Part shown: one piece after another, positions 8,942 to 15,696 of the stretch
Layout: each line of letters starts with the position of its first letter
Numbering within the stretch: position 1 is the first letter of the stretch
Position numbers and translations under genes: made by a program
The notes under the pieces: generated by a model
Database searches by the model: none
What the model saw: only the letters and a program-made list of their open reading frames with translations
What the model was told of the DNA's origin: nothing
Assembly: GCF_010729305.1 (NCBI RefSeq)
Contig: NZ_AP022574.1
Location: forward strand, 4,898,001 to 4,962,000
Origin: Mycolicibacterium psychrotolerans
GTDB lineage: Bacteria; Actinomycetota; Actinomycetes; Mycobacteriales; Mycobacteriaceae
Direction of reading: 5' to 3'
DNA length: 64,000 bases

Positions 8942-9751
8942 TTACTCTCCGGCGGCGGCCGCGGCCAGCTTCTCGCGTCGCACCCGTTCGGCTGCATCCA
9001 CGAACGCGGTGAACAGCGCATTCCGATCGGCCTCCGGGCCGTCATCGTCCTCCGGATGCCACTGCACCCCCAGATACCACCGGTGCGGATCCTCGACCGC
9101 CTCGACGATGCCGTCCAACGCCCGCGCCGCGACGACGAGACCGGTACCCAGTCGGTCCACCGCCTGGTGATGGCCGGACCGTCCGATGACGCGCTGCGCG
9201 CTGAGGATCGTGGCCAGCCTGGTCCCTGGAACGAGTTCGATCGGCTCGTCGACGAACTCCGGTTCGCCGGGCGCTCCGTGATGCAGGGTGTAGTCGACGA
9301 TGTCCCCGATGATCGTGCCGCCGCGCGCGACGTTGAGTAACTGCGAGCCCCGACAGATGCCGAGAATCGGGCGGTCGGCGGCCTCGGCGGCCGCGATCGC
9401 GGTGAGCGCATCCCGGTCAGCGCGGAGGTCGACGCCGTAGGCCTTCAAATGGGGCGTGACGGCGCCGTAGCAGGATCCATCGATGTCCCCGCCGCCGAGG
9501 AGAAGCAGGCCGTCGAATTCGGCTGCGCGGGAGGCGTCTTCGAGGGGGGCCGTCGTGTCCCACACGTCGTGTGACGCGCCGAGCTCGTGCAGCGTGGTCA
9601 GCGCCACGCGGGTGAACCGCCGGATCAGCGCGGCATCCGCCGGGCTGATGTCCGGGAAGTTCAGTGAGGCGAGAACGCAGACGTGGGCACGGGGCTGCTC
9701 GGGAGCGGGCGACGCCGGAATGACATCGCGCAGCTGGACCCGGTCGGTCAT
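8942..9751 (-). CDS. Gamma-glutamyl hydrolase, peptidase C26 (PuuD-like) 1
   Basis: A 269-residue class I glutamine-amidotransferase-fold hydrolase. The nucleophile is C133 in GICRGSQLLN and the partner histidine lies in GVQWHPED near the C-terminus. PuuD-type enzymes release GABA from gamma-glutamyl-GABA. The gene starts within the stop codon of a second C26 gene (ATGA). Compared with PuuD it has an N-terminal extension of about 20 residues. In this setting it could release free amino acid from a gamma-glutamylated GABA or 5-aminovalerate made by the nearby ligase. The presence of two such hydrolases side by side suggests two chain lengths or two steps. Confidence 0.82.
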   Translation of the reverse strand: MTDRVQLRDVIPASPAPEQPRAHVCVLASLNFPDISPADAALIRRFTRVALTTLHELGASHDVWDTTAPLEDASRAAEFDGLLLLGGGDIDGSCYGAVTPHLKAYGVDLRADRDALTAIAAAEAADRPILGICRGSQLLNVARGGTIIGDIVDYTLHHGAPGEPEFVDEPIELVPGTRLATILSAQRVIGRSGHHQAVDRLGTGLVVAARALDGIVEAVEDPHRWYLGVQWHPEDDDGPEADRNALFTAFVDAAERVRREKLAAAAAGE

Positions 9752-10461
9752 CGAGAGTCCTTTCGTTTACGTGCCCGGTCGACGAGATCGGCGAACAGGG
9801 CCGCATCCGTGCTGGAAGTGGCGTGGCGGTCCTCCGGATGCCATTGGACGGCGATGATGTCGGCGCGCCGGTGCTCGGCCGCCTCGATGACGCCGTCCGA
9901 GGCGACGGCCGTGGCGGTCAGCTCGGGCGCCAGTCGCGCCAGCGCCTGGTGATGATAGGACGACACGTCGATGGTCTCAGTACCCACGATCGCGTGCAGG
10001 CGGGACCCGGCGCTCACCGACACCGGGTGAATGGCGTTGTGGTGCACCGTGTCGGTCTCCTCGACGTGCTGGACCAGGGTGCCGCCCAACGCGACGTTGA
10101 GAATCTGCATCCCCCGGCAGATGGCCAGCGCCGGCAGGTCCAGTTCGAGTACCGCACGGGTCACGGCCAGATCGAACTCGTCCTGGAAGGCCACCGTGTC
10201 GTGAGTGCGCGCGTCGGGGTCGGCACCGTAGCGTTCCGGCTCCACGTCGGCACCGCCGGGCAGCAGCACCCCGTCGAAATGTGCCAAGCGGCCGGGTAAT
10301 TCAGCGCCCGGGTCAGCGGCGGGACCGTGCAGGGTCACCGGCTCCCCTCCGGCAGCCCACACCGCCTCACAGATCGCCTCGGCGACCAGCGTCGCCGAGA
10401 AACGCAGAATCGGCACGTGCGGGGCGCGGCGGCCGGGCACCGCCACCAACGGTCGCGTCAC
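9748..10461 (-). CDS. Gamma-glutamyl hydrolase, peptidase C26 (PuuD-like) 2
   Basis: A 237-residue C26 hydrolase with nucleophile C115 (AICRGMQILN) and the histidine in AVQWHPED. It is clearly related to, but not a recent copy of, its downstream neighbour: the flanking sequence differs greatly outside the active-site blocks. I chose the GTG that overlaps the stop of the preceding gene (GTGA), giving an N-terminus that begins just before the first beta strand as in PuuD; longer starts inside the upstream gene are possible. Role as above: hydrolysis of gamma-glutamyl-amino acid intermediates in amine breakdown, inferred from family and operon. Confidence 0.82.
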   Translation of the reverse strand: MTRPLVAVPGRRAPHVPILRFSATLVAEAICEAVWAAGGEPVTLHGPAADPGAELPGRLAHFDGVLLPGGADVEPERYGADPDARTHDTVAFQDEFDLAVTRAVLELDLPALAICRGMQILNVALGGTLVQHVEETDTVHHNAIHPVSVSAGSRLHAIVGTETIDVSSYHHQALARLAPELTATAVASDGVIEAAEHRRADIIAVQWHPEDRHATSSTDAALFADLVDRARKRKDSR

Positions 10462-11174
10462 TTCCCGAACGGATAGTCGAGGGTCGGCAACCACTCCTCC
10501 CACACCTCGCGCAGGTGGCCGGAGTCGACGAGCCGGCCAAGTGCGCCATCGATCTCGGCCAGGGTGTCCTGCCGGTCTTTGGCCACCGCGATCCCCCACT
10601 TGTTAGCGGTCTGCACGGTGAATGCGAGTTCGTAGTCGGGGTGCGTGGCACCCAGCGGAACGAACACCACGTCGTCGTCGACGACGGCGTCGACGTCCTT
10701 GGCGAGCAGCGCGGCCAGCATATCGGCGTACACGTCGTCGGATCCGGCGCCGAAGGGCACCGGCACCGCGCCGGTGAAGGTCTCGGCCAGCGCCATGTTC
10801 GTGCTGTTCTCGATCGCGGCGACTTTGCGGCCGACCAGGTCGGCCGGACGGTGGATGTCGTCGCCTCGCCGGATCAGCACACCCTCGTGGAACACGGCGT
10901 AGGGCCGGGTGAAGTCGACCTGGGCCTGCCGATCGGCGGTGATGCCCTGGCCGCACAGCACCGCGTCGGCATCACCCCGCTGTACCGCGGGGATCATGTC
11001 GACCCAGGGCACCCGCACCCATTCGACGGGCCGGCCGAGTTGCGCGCCCAGCGCTTCGGCGACCGCGGGTTCGTAGCCCTGCCTGCCGCGCTCCGGAGTC
11101 CAGAGCGAGAACAGCGGGGGCGCTTCGGCGTCCAGACAGGCCAGGCGCAGCGGATCAGAAGGCAACCCGGTCAC
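10458..11174 (-). CDS. Substrate-binding-protein-fold protein (SBP family 3) without export signal
   Basis: A 238-residue protein with the two-lobed fold of polar amino acid binding proteins: the QGYEPAVAEAL opening, the DADAVLCGQGIT segment and the TRPYAVFHEGVLIR stretch are typical. The GTG start overlaps the stop of the ligase gene. From that start the N-terminus (MTGLPSDPLRLACL) has no signal peptide or lipobox, and no ABC permease or ATPase lies nearby. Family members lacking signals include dehydratases and cytosolic sensors, so transport is not assured. It may bind an amine or amino acid intermediate in the cytoplasm. An exported form would need a start inside the upstream gene, and I see no hydrophobic segment there. 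Confidence 0.75.
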   Translation of the reverse strand: MTGLPSDPLRLACLDAEAPPLFSLWTPERGRQGYEPAVAEALGAQLGRPVEWVRVPWVDMIPAVQRGDADAVLCGQGITADRQAQVDFTRPYAVFHEGVLIRRGDDIHRPADLVGRKVAAIENSTNMALAETFTGAVPVPFGAGSDDVYADMLAALLAKDVDAVVDDDVVFVPLGATHPDYELAFTVQTANKWGIAVAKDRQDTLAEIDGALGRLVDSGHLREVWEEWLPTLDYPFGK

Positions 11175-12559
11175 GGTGCGTCGTTCCAGTACATCTGACG
11201 CTCCCAGTCGGTGACGTAGCCGCAGAAGCGGGCCCATTCGTCGGCGTGGAAGTCGACGAGCAGCGCCGACAACTCCGGGCCGAGCGCCTGGGTCAGCACG
11301 TCGTCGGTGCGGAAGGCGTCGATCGCCTCGCCCAGCGTGAGCGGCAGGGCTGGGAACCGCTCGTCCTGCACCGTGTCGTAGGACGATCCGCGTGTTGGCG
11401 CGCCGGGATCGATCGCATTCTTCATGCCGTCTTCACAAGCCGCCAGGATCACCGCGTGAGACAGGTAGGGGTTGACCGCGGCATCGGGCAGCTTGTACTC
11501 GAGGCGCCCGTTCGCCGAAAGCCGGACCGTGCAGGTCTTGTTGTCGAGTCCCCAGTTGATTCGCGACGGCGCGAATTGTCCTGCGTCCCAGTAGCGCTTG
11601 TAGGAGTTCACCGTGGACCCGTTCACCAGCATCGCGCCCGCCGAGTGCGCCAGCAGACCACCGAGGGCGTGCCGTCCGACATCGGACAGGTGCAGTTCGG
11701 TCACGCCTTGGTCGACCAGCACGTTGACCTCGTCGTCCCGCCACAGACTGAAGTTGTGATGGCAGCCGTTACCCATCATCCCGGTGGCGGGTTTGGGCAT
11801 GAAGCTCGCGTGGATACCCAGTTCGCGGGCAACCTGTTTGCAGATCTGCCGGTAGGTGGTGAGCCGGTCGGCGGTCAGATCGGCTCGGTCGAACATGAAG
11901 TTCAGCTCGACCTGGAACTCGTCCTCGTAATCACCTTCGACCATGTCCAGGCCCAACGCCTGCGCGTACTGGACGACCTTCTTGACGATCGGGCGGTTTC
12001 GTTCCAGGTGTTCGATGTGGTAGGCCGGGCTGGAGCCGGGCCGGAACTGCGCTTCCAGCCCCTCGCCCTGCCAGGTCATCTCCGGTTCACACCCGGTGCG
12101 CAACTGCAACCCGGTCCGGTCGGAGAACCCGGCATGCATACGGTGCAGCAATCCTCGACTGTCGCAGGCGAATTCGGTGCCGGCCCGGTCGACGAGGTGG
12201 TCGGGTTCGTAGAGCCGGCAGAAGACCCGGGCGAAGCTGGTGTCCCACGGCAGAACGGCGAAGGTGTCCAGATCCGGAACTGCGGTGTACTCAGGCGCGT
12301 GCACTCCGCCCGCCATCAGATCGCCTTCGCGGGTGCTCTGCAGATTGGCGACCGCGGTCTGGTGCTGCTGCACCCCCTTGACGGCCAGCCGTGCGAAGTG
12401 CCGGGCCGGCACTACTTTGCCGACGACACGTCCGGTGATCGTGATGGCCTGGAAGTAGACGAATTCCACTCCGCGGTCGTCGATGATCTCCTGCGCCTCG
12501 GTCAAGTCGGGGCTCGTCGCATTGAGCTGCCGGTGCGCGTCGAGCGGTGTGGTCGTCAT
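11171..12559 (-). CDS. Glutamine-synthetase-family ligase (gamma-glutamyl-amine ligase candidate)
   Basis: A 462-residue member of the glutamine synthetase family. Recognisable are the metal-binding glutamates in CEPEMTW and EDEFQVELNF, the GNGCHHNFSLW block and NPYLSHAV near the C-terminus. Two normally conserved arginines of glutamine synthetase appear as lysine: NRSA-type is DNKTC here, and the ExR-PD motif reads EYKLPD. This fits a ligase acting on an amine other than ammonia, as in PuuA, IpuC and aniline-catabolism relatives. The gene starts in the stop codon of the ferredoxin (ATGA). A glutamine-synthetase-like gene is reported next to the P450/ferredoxin genes in morpholine/piperidine-degrading mycobacteria, which supports a role in this pathway. 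Confidence 0.82.
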   Translation of the reverse strand: MTTTPLDAHRQLNATSPDLTEAQEIIDDRGVEFVYFQAITITGRVVGKVVPARHFARLAVKGVQQHQTAVANLQSTREGDLMAGGVHAPEYTAVPDLDTFAVLPWDTSFARVFCRLYEPDHLVDRAGTEFACDSRGLLHRMHAGFSDRTGLQLRTGCEPEMTWQGEGLEAQFRPGSSPAYHIEHLERNRPIVKKVVQYAQALGLDMVEGDYEDEFQVELNFMFDRADLTADRLTTYRQICKQVARELGIHASFMPKPATGMMGNGCHHNFSLWRDDEVNVLVDQGVTELHLSDVGRHALGGLLAHSAGAMLVNGSTVNSYKRYWDAGQFAPSRINWGLDNKTCTVRLSANGRLEYKLPDAAVNPYLSHAVILAACEDGMKNAIDPGAPTRGSSYDTVQDERFPALPLTLGEAIDAFRTDDVLTQALGPELSALLVDFHADEWARFCGYVTDWERQMYWNDAP

Positions 12560-12765
12560 CGGTTCACCTCGGTGACGGAGTACGCGAAGGAGATTGCCTG
12601 GGCCGGGCAGACGTCGACCGCCTCCTCGACGGCGGCTCGCTCCGCGTCGTCAGGATGGGGGTCGTACTCGAGCTTCCCGTCGTCGTTGAGAGAGAACACG
12701 TTAGGTGCGGCGATGGTGCACTGGCCGTGGTCCTGACAGAGGTTGCGGTCGACGGTGATACGCAT
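12556..12765 (-). CDS. 3Fe-4S ferredoxin, P450 redox partner (MorB-like)
   Basis: A 69-residue ferredoxin. The cluster pattern C-x2-H-x2-C (NLCQDHGQC) with a distal CP (VDVCPAQ) is that of single 3Fe-4S actinobacterial ferredoxins, with histidine in place of the second cysteine. It passes electrons to the P450 encoded immediately upstream. The ATG following AAAGGACC is preferred to a start six residues earlier. The gene lies 30 bases after the P450 and overlaps the ligase gene. No ferredoxin reductase gene is found in the operon, so a reductase encoded elsewhere must serve it. Confidence 0.9.
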   Translation of the reverse strand: MRITVDRNLCQDHGQCTIAAPNVFSLNDDGKLEYDPHPDDAERAAVEEAVDVCPAQAISFAYSVTEVNR

Positions 12766-12795
12766 GAGAGGTCCTTTCTTCACAGGGGCGCGGGG

Positions 12796-13998
12796 TTATT
12801 GGGCGGGCGTGAACCCGATGGGCAGGCTGATCGGTCCGGTGTTTCCCGAATCGGGAAGCCACGTAGCGCCGGGCAACTCGTGCGGATCACGCAGCCGGCG
12901 AGCCAGGAGGGGCAGCGCCTCGCTCATATCCGAGCGCGCCACGAAGTGGCCGAGGCAGTGGTGCACCCCACCGCCGAAGCCGAAGTGCGGCTTACGTTCC
13001 GCGGTGATGTCGAAACCGGGTCCGAAGACGCGGGGATCGGTGCCCGCCGACTCGCTGTAGAGGTGCACGGTGGTGCCGGCGGTGAACTCGACGCCTTCGA
13101 ATTCGAAGTCCTCGAGGACCTCGCGGGTGACCCAGCGCACGGTGGGGTTGACCCGCATGACCTCCTCGACCGCCTTCCCGCCGAGGTCGGGCCGCTCGGC
13201 GAGCAGCCGCCACTGATCGGGATGGGCGATGAAGGTCTGCATGGCCAGGCCGAGCTGGTTGCGGGTGGTGTCGAAACCGCCGAAGATCAGCAGCACCATG
13301 GCTTCTCGAAGCTCGGTGTCGGACAGCCTTCCGTCTTCCGGGCGGGAGGCGTTGACGAGCGCGGTGACGAAATCGTCGCGTGGGTGAGCGCGGCGATCGG
13401 CGATCAACTCATCGCAATAGGCATACAGCCGCTGCAGGGCGGCCTCTATCTTGGGAAGATCCTGACGCAGTGTCACGCCAAGGGCCAGTCCGATGGTCGC
13501 CGACTCCGTGGCGATGACCTTCCAGTGTTCTTCGGGGATTCCCAGCATGATCGCGATGACCCGGGCGGCGTACGGTTCGGCGAATTCCGAGACGAACTCG
13601 CACCGGTCCGGCTCGGAGAAGTCGTCGACGAGTTCGTTGGCCAGGGCCTGGAACCTCGGCACGAGCGCGGTCAGGAGCTTCGGCGAGAAGGCCGGGTTCA
13701 TCAGCCGGCGCAGCCGGTGGTGCTCCTCGCCCTCCTTGTTGAGGATCCAGCTGGCGAACCACTCGGCGAACGGGCCTTCGGTCACGCCGTTGTGCGCAGG
13801 CCACGCGACGCTGCCCTGTCGCAGCTTGCGACTCTTCAGCAGTGCGTTCATCTGCTCGTAGCGCAGGACGGCGATCCCGTACGGGGTGGTCGCATACCAG
13901 CTGCGCTCGCGGGCGTCGTGGACCTGTTGCGAGGTGATCGAGAACTCCGGATCGGCGACGTCGAACGCCGGAGGGGAACTGAAGGTGACCGGCGACAT
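12796..13998 (-). CDS. pipA: Cytochrome P450, CYP151 family (PipA/MorA-like secondary amine monooxygenase)
   Basis: A 400-residue soluble bacterial P450. The heme-thiolate motif FGFGGGVHHCLG places the ligand at C348; the I-helix reads FGGFDTTRN and the ExxR motif is EVMR. Gene order (GntR regulator, P450, small 3Fe-4S ferredoxin, glutamine-synthetase-like gene) matches the pip/mor genes described in Mycobacterium smegmatis and Mycobacterium sp. HE5, whose CYP151 enzymes attack piperidine, pyrrolidine and morpholine. Hydroxylation next to nitrogen gives an unstable product that ring-opens to an amino-aldehyde. The start follows GGAGGT by seven bases. Assignment to CYP151 rests on context and general similarity, not a computed identity. 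Confidence 0.85.
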   Translation of the reverse strand: MSPVTFSSPPAFDVADPEFSITSQQVHDARERSWYATTPYGIAVLRYEQMNALLKSRKLRQGSVAWPAHNGVTEGPFAEWFASWILNKEGEEHHRLRRLMNPAFSPKLLTALVPRFQALANELVDDFSEPDRCEFVSEFAEPYAARVIAIMLGIPEEHWKVIATESATIGLALGVTLRQDLPKIEAALQRLYAYCDELIADRRAHPRDDFVTALVNASRPEDGRLSDTELREAMVLLIFGGFDTTRNQLGLAMQTFIAHPDQWRLLAERPDLGGKAVEEVMRVNPTVRWVTREVLEDFEFEGVEFTAGTTVHLYSESAGTDPRVFGPGFDITAERKPHFGFGGGVHHCLGHFVARSDMSEALPLLARRLRDPHELPGATWLPDSGNTGPISLPIGFTPAQ

Positions 13999-14038
13999 GT
14001 GTACTACCTCCGAGTGATCGCGACCGCGTTATCGCTAA

Positions 14039-14067
14039 ATACTCTAAAAGTAGATGCTTAATGTCAA
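14039..14067 (-). promoter_or_regulatory. Sigma-70-type promoter for the P450 operon
   Basis: On the minus strand TTGACA (14062-14067) is followed after 17 bases by GAGTAT (14039-14044). This would start transcription about 33 bases before the P450 ATG. The stretch is strikingly AT-rich for this genome and holds a dyad TACT-TTTAG-AGTA between and within the promoter elements, a possible GntR operator. The -35 is a perfect consensus; the -10 is weaker, which suits a regulated promoter. Confidence 0.6.
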
Positions 14068-14086
14068 GAGGAAACCGCCGCGCACG

Positions 14087-14821
14087 TCAGGTGGGTTCCA
14101 CGGGCCAGGCGATCGCCAGGGCCCACCCGTTGCCGAGCGGCATGTCGGCGACGTCCTTGAACGCCGCCGGATCCGATTGGGGCCCTGCCGACGGCAGCGC
14201 GCCGAGCCGGGACCCCACGATCCATCTCGGCGTGTTGGCTGCGATCACCCGGCGCTCGGCGTTGACCACCACGACATCCTCGGAGGTCTGGCGCAGCACC
14301 TCCAAGAGCCGGTGCTCGACCTCTCCGACCACCAGGTCGGCCCCCACCAGACCGAGGAACGCGCCGTCGACGACGATCGGGATCGCGGCGGTGATCGTGT
14401 ACATGTCGGAGCCGCTGTAGTCGACGTACGGACCGTAGGCCACCCGCGGGTCCCCGCGTTGAGCGAGTCGATACCAGTCCATCTGCAGGTAGTCGTAGAC
14501 GTCGATGCTGGTCGGATCGAAGTTGAGGCGCAGCCGCGTCGCCCGGTCGTTGACACGCTGCCACCAGGCCATGTAGCGCTCCCGCCCCTCGACGACGAAC
14601 GGCGCGGCGACGAAACCCATGCCCCAGACGATGCTGCGTTCGCTTTCCAGAAGCTCGGCCAGCAGCCGTTGCAGGTTGCTGAAGTGCGCCTCGGTCAGAG
14701 CCTGGTGGGGCGGCCGGCTGCGCAGGACTTCGTCGGCGACGCGGGCGAGCAACGCATAGACCGGCTCGAGTGTCAGCGAAGCCTGCTCGGCCAGGCGGTT
14801 CGCGAGTGAATCGGATGTCAT
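14087..14821 (-). CDS. Soluble Cache-domain protein, stand-alone sensor
   Basis: A 244-residue protein resembling the ligand-binding Cache domains of chemoreceptors and sensor kinases: a helical N-terminal segment (about 1-70), then a PAS-like fold with WYRLAQRGDPRVAYGPYVDYSGSDMYTITAAIPI and a second lobe with GLVGADLVVGEVE. No signal peptide, membrane segment or output domain (kinase, methyl-accepting, cyclase, DNA-binding) is visible, so it is probably cytosolic. Its start overlaps the stop of the GntR gene (ATGA), and the P450 promoter lies just downstream. The simplest inference is that it binds the amine or a metabolite and acts together with the GntR regulator; no such partner function is established. 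Confidence 0.7.
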   Translation of the reverse strand: MTSDSLANRLAEQASLTLEPVYALLARVADEVLRSRPPHQALTEAHFSNLQRLLAELLESERSIVWGMGFVAAPFVVEGRERYMAWWQRVNDRATRLRLNFDPTSIDVYDYLQMDWYRLAQRGDPRVAYGPYVDYSGSDMYTITAAIPIVVDGAFLGLVGADLVVGEVEHRLLEVLRQTSEDVVVVNAERRVIAANTPRWIVGSRLGALPSAGPQSDPAAFKDVADMPLGNGWALAIAWPVEPT

Positions 14822-15558
14822 GAGCCGGGCCCTCCGGTCGAGAGATCCAGGTTGACCGCGGTCAGGCGGGCGAGTTGTCCCATCACGTGGCCTTCGGCCA
14901 ACCGCCGGGCCTCCTGCGGGTTCTCGGCGGCCACCGCCGCGGCGATGGCGTGCTTCTCGTCGACATAGGCGGCGACGTCGATCGTCGGCCCGATCGGCAA
15001 CCAGATCAGCCCCGCGACCTCGGCCTGGAGGTTCGCCTCGCGGCGTGCCAGCCGGGCGGACTGGGAGGCCACAGCCACCTCGATGTGGAAGCGGCTGTCC
15101 GCCCGGATCCGGTCGCCCAGCGTCGCCGCGACACCGAGTTGGTCGGTGAAGGCGAAGAGCCTGCGAACCACGTAGGGCGCGGCCCGCTCGGCGGCCAGCC
15201 GTGCCGCCTGGCCGGCGATGGCGGTGTGCTCGTCGAACAGATCGCGCAGGTCCGAGGCACTCATGGCGGCAAGCCGCGCGGTGAGCCGGTCGATCGGTGG
15301 ACCCGCAGGCCTGCGCACGAAGGAGCCCCCGCTGCGGCCGCGCCTCGTCTCGATCAGCTCCTGTTCACGCAGCGTGGCCAGTGCCTCGCGCACGGTCATC
15401 GGTGCCACCCCGAACTGGGCGGCGAGATCCACCTCGACGGGCAGCCGCTCCCCGTCGTCGAGGAGTCCGAGGTGTATGGCCTCGGTGATGCGCTGCACGA
15501 TTTCGTCCGCGCGGCCCATCGGGGCTTCGGCGGCAACGAGCGGCGACAACGACGACAA
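14818..15558 (-). CDS. pipR: GntR-family regulator, FadR subgroup (PipR-like)
   Basis: A 246-residue GntR regulator: winged helix-turn-helix in the first ~75 residues (LPVEVDLAAQFGVAPMTVREALATLREQ read as separate helices) followed by an all-helical FCD-type effector domain with the metal-site-like RADSRFHIEVA segment. I chose a TTG start because it sits seven bases after GGGAGGA; an in-frame TTG farther upstream lacks a ribosome site. PipR, a GntR protein, controls the pipA P450 in M. smegmatis, and this gene occupies the matching position. It is divergent from the permease and leads into the Cache gene. Effector unknown; probably the amine or an early product. Confidence 0.8.
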   Translation of the reverse strand: MSSLSPLVAAEAPMGRADEIVQRITEAIHLGLLDDGERLPVEVDLAAQFGVAPMTVREALATLREQELIETRRGRSGGSFVRRPAGPPIDRLTARLAAMSASDLRDLFDEHTAIAGQAARLAAERAAPYVVRRLFAFTDQLGVAATLGDRIRADSRFHIEVAVASQSARLARREANLQAEVAGLIWLPIGPTIDVAAYVDEKHAIAAAVAAENPQEARRLAEGHVMGQLARLTAVNLDLSTGGPGS

Positions 15559-15623
15559 GCGCCACTCCTCCCGGTAGGCCCGTGGGCAATCTACTCGATT
15601 CCGGGGCAATTCTCCGGTTCCGG

Positions 15624-15674
15624 TTGCCCTTTAAACAATAGGACTGTAGTTTTTCGGCACAATGACCCGCGTCA
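15624..15674. promoter_or_regulatory. Divergent control region between pipR and the permease
   Basis: A possible plus-strand promoter is TTGCCC (15624-15629) with TAGTTT (15647-15652) after 17 bases. Downstream lies the dyad TGAC-CCGC-GTCA (15663-15674), followed by a GGGAGAAGG ribosome site for the permease. The dyad position over the likely transcript start suits repression. Weakly supported. Confidence 0.35.
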
Positions 15675-15696
15675 CAGTTCCGGGAGAAGGCACGCC

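Noticed and set aside
9748..10461. Anthranilate synthase or GMP synthase type amidotransferase
   Set aside because: No synthase partner, and the CRG-x-Q-x-LN and WHPED context with PuuD-like length fits C26 hydrolases.
12796..13998. P450 as a steroid or fatty acid hydroxylase linked to fabG3
   Set aside because: Its operon partners (3Fe-4S ferredoxin, GS-like ligase, C26 hydrolases, GntR regulator) match amine-degrading pip/mor loci instead.
14875..15696. In-frame 5' extension of the permease gene by about 270 codons
   Set aside because: The extra part is antisense to pipR, has no membrane or transporter features, and a good ribosome site lies at the internal ATG.
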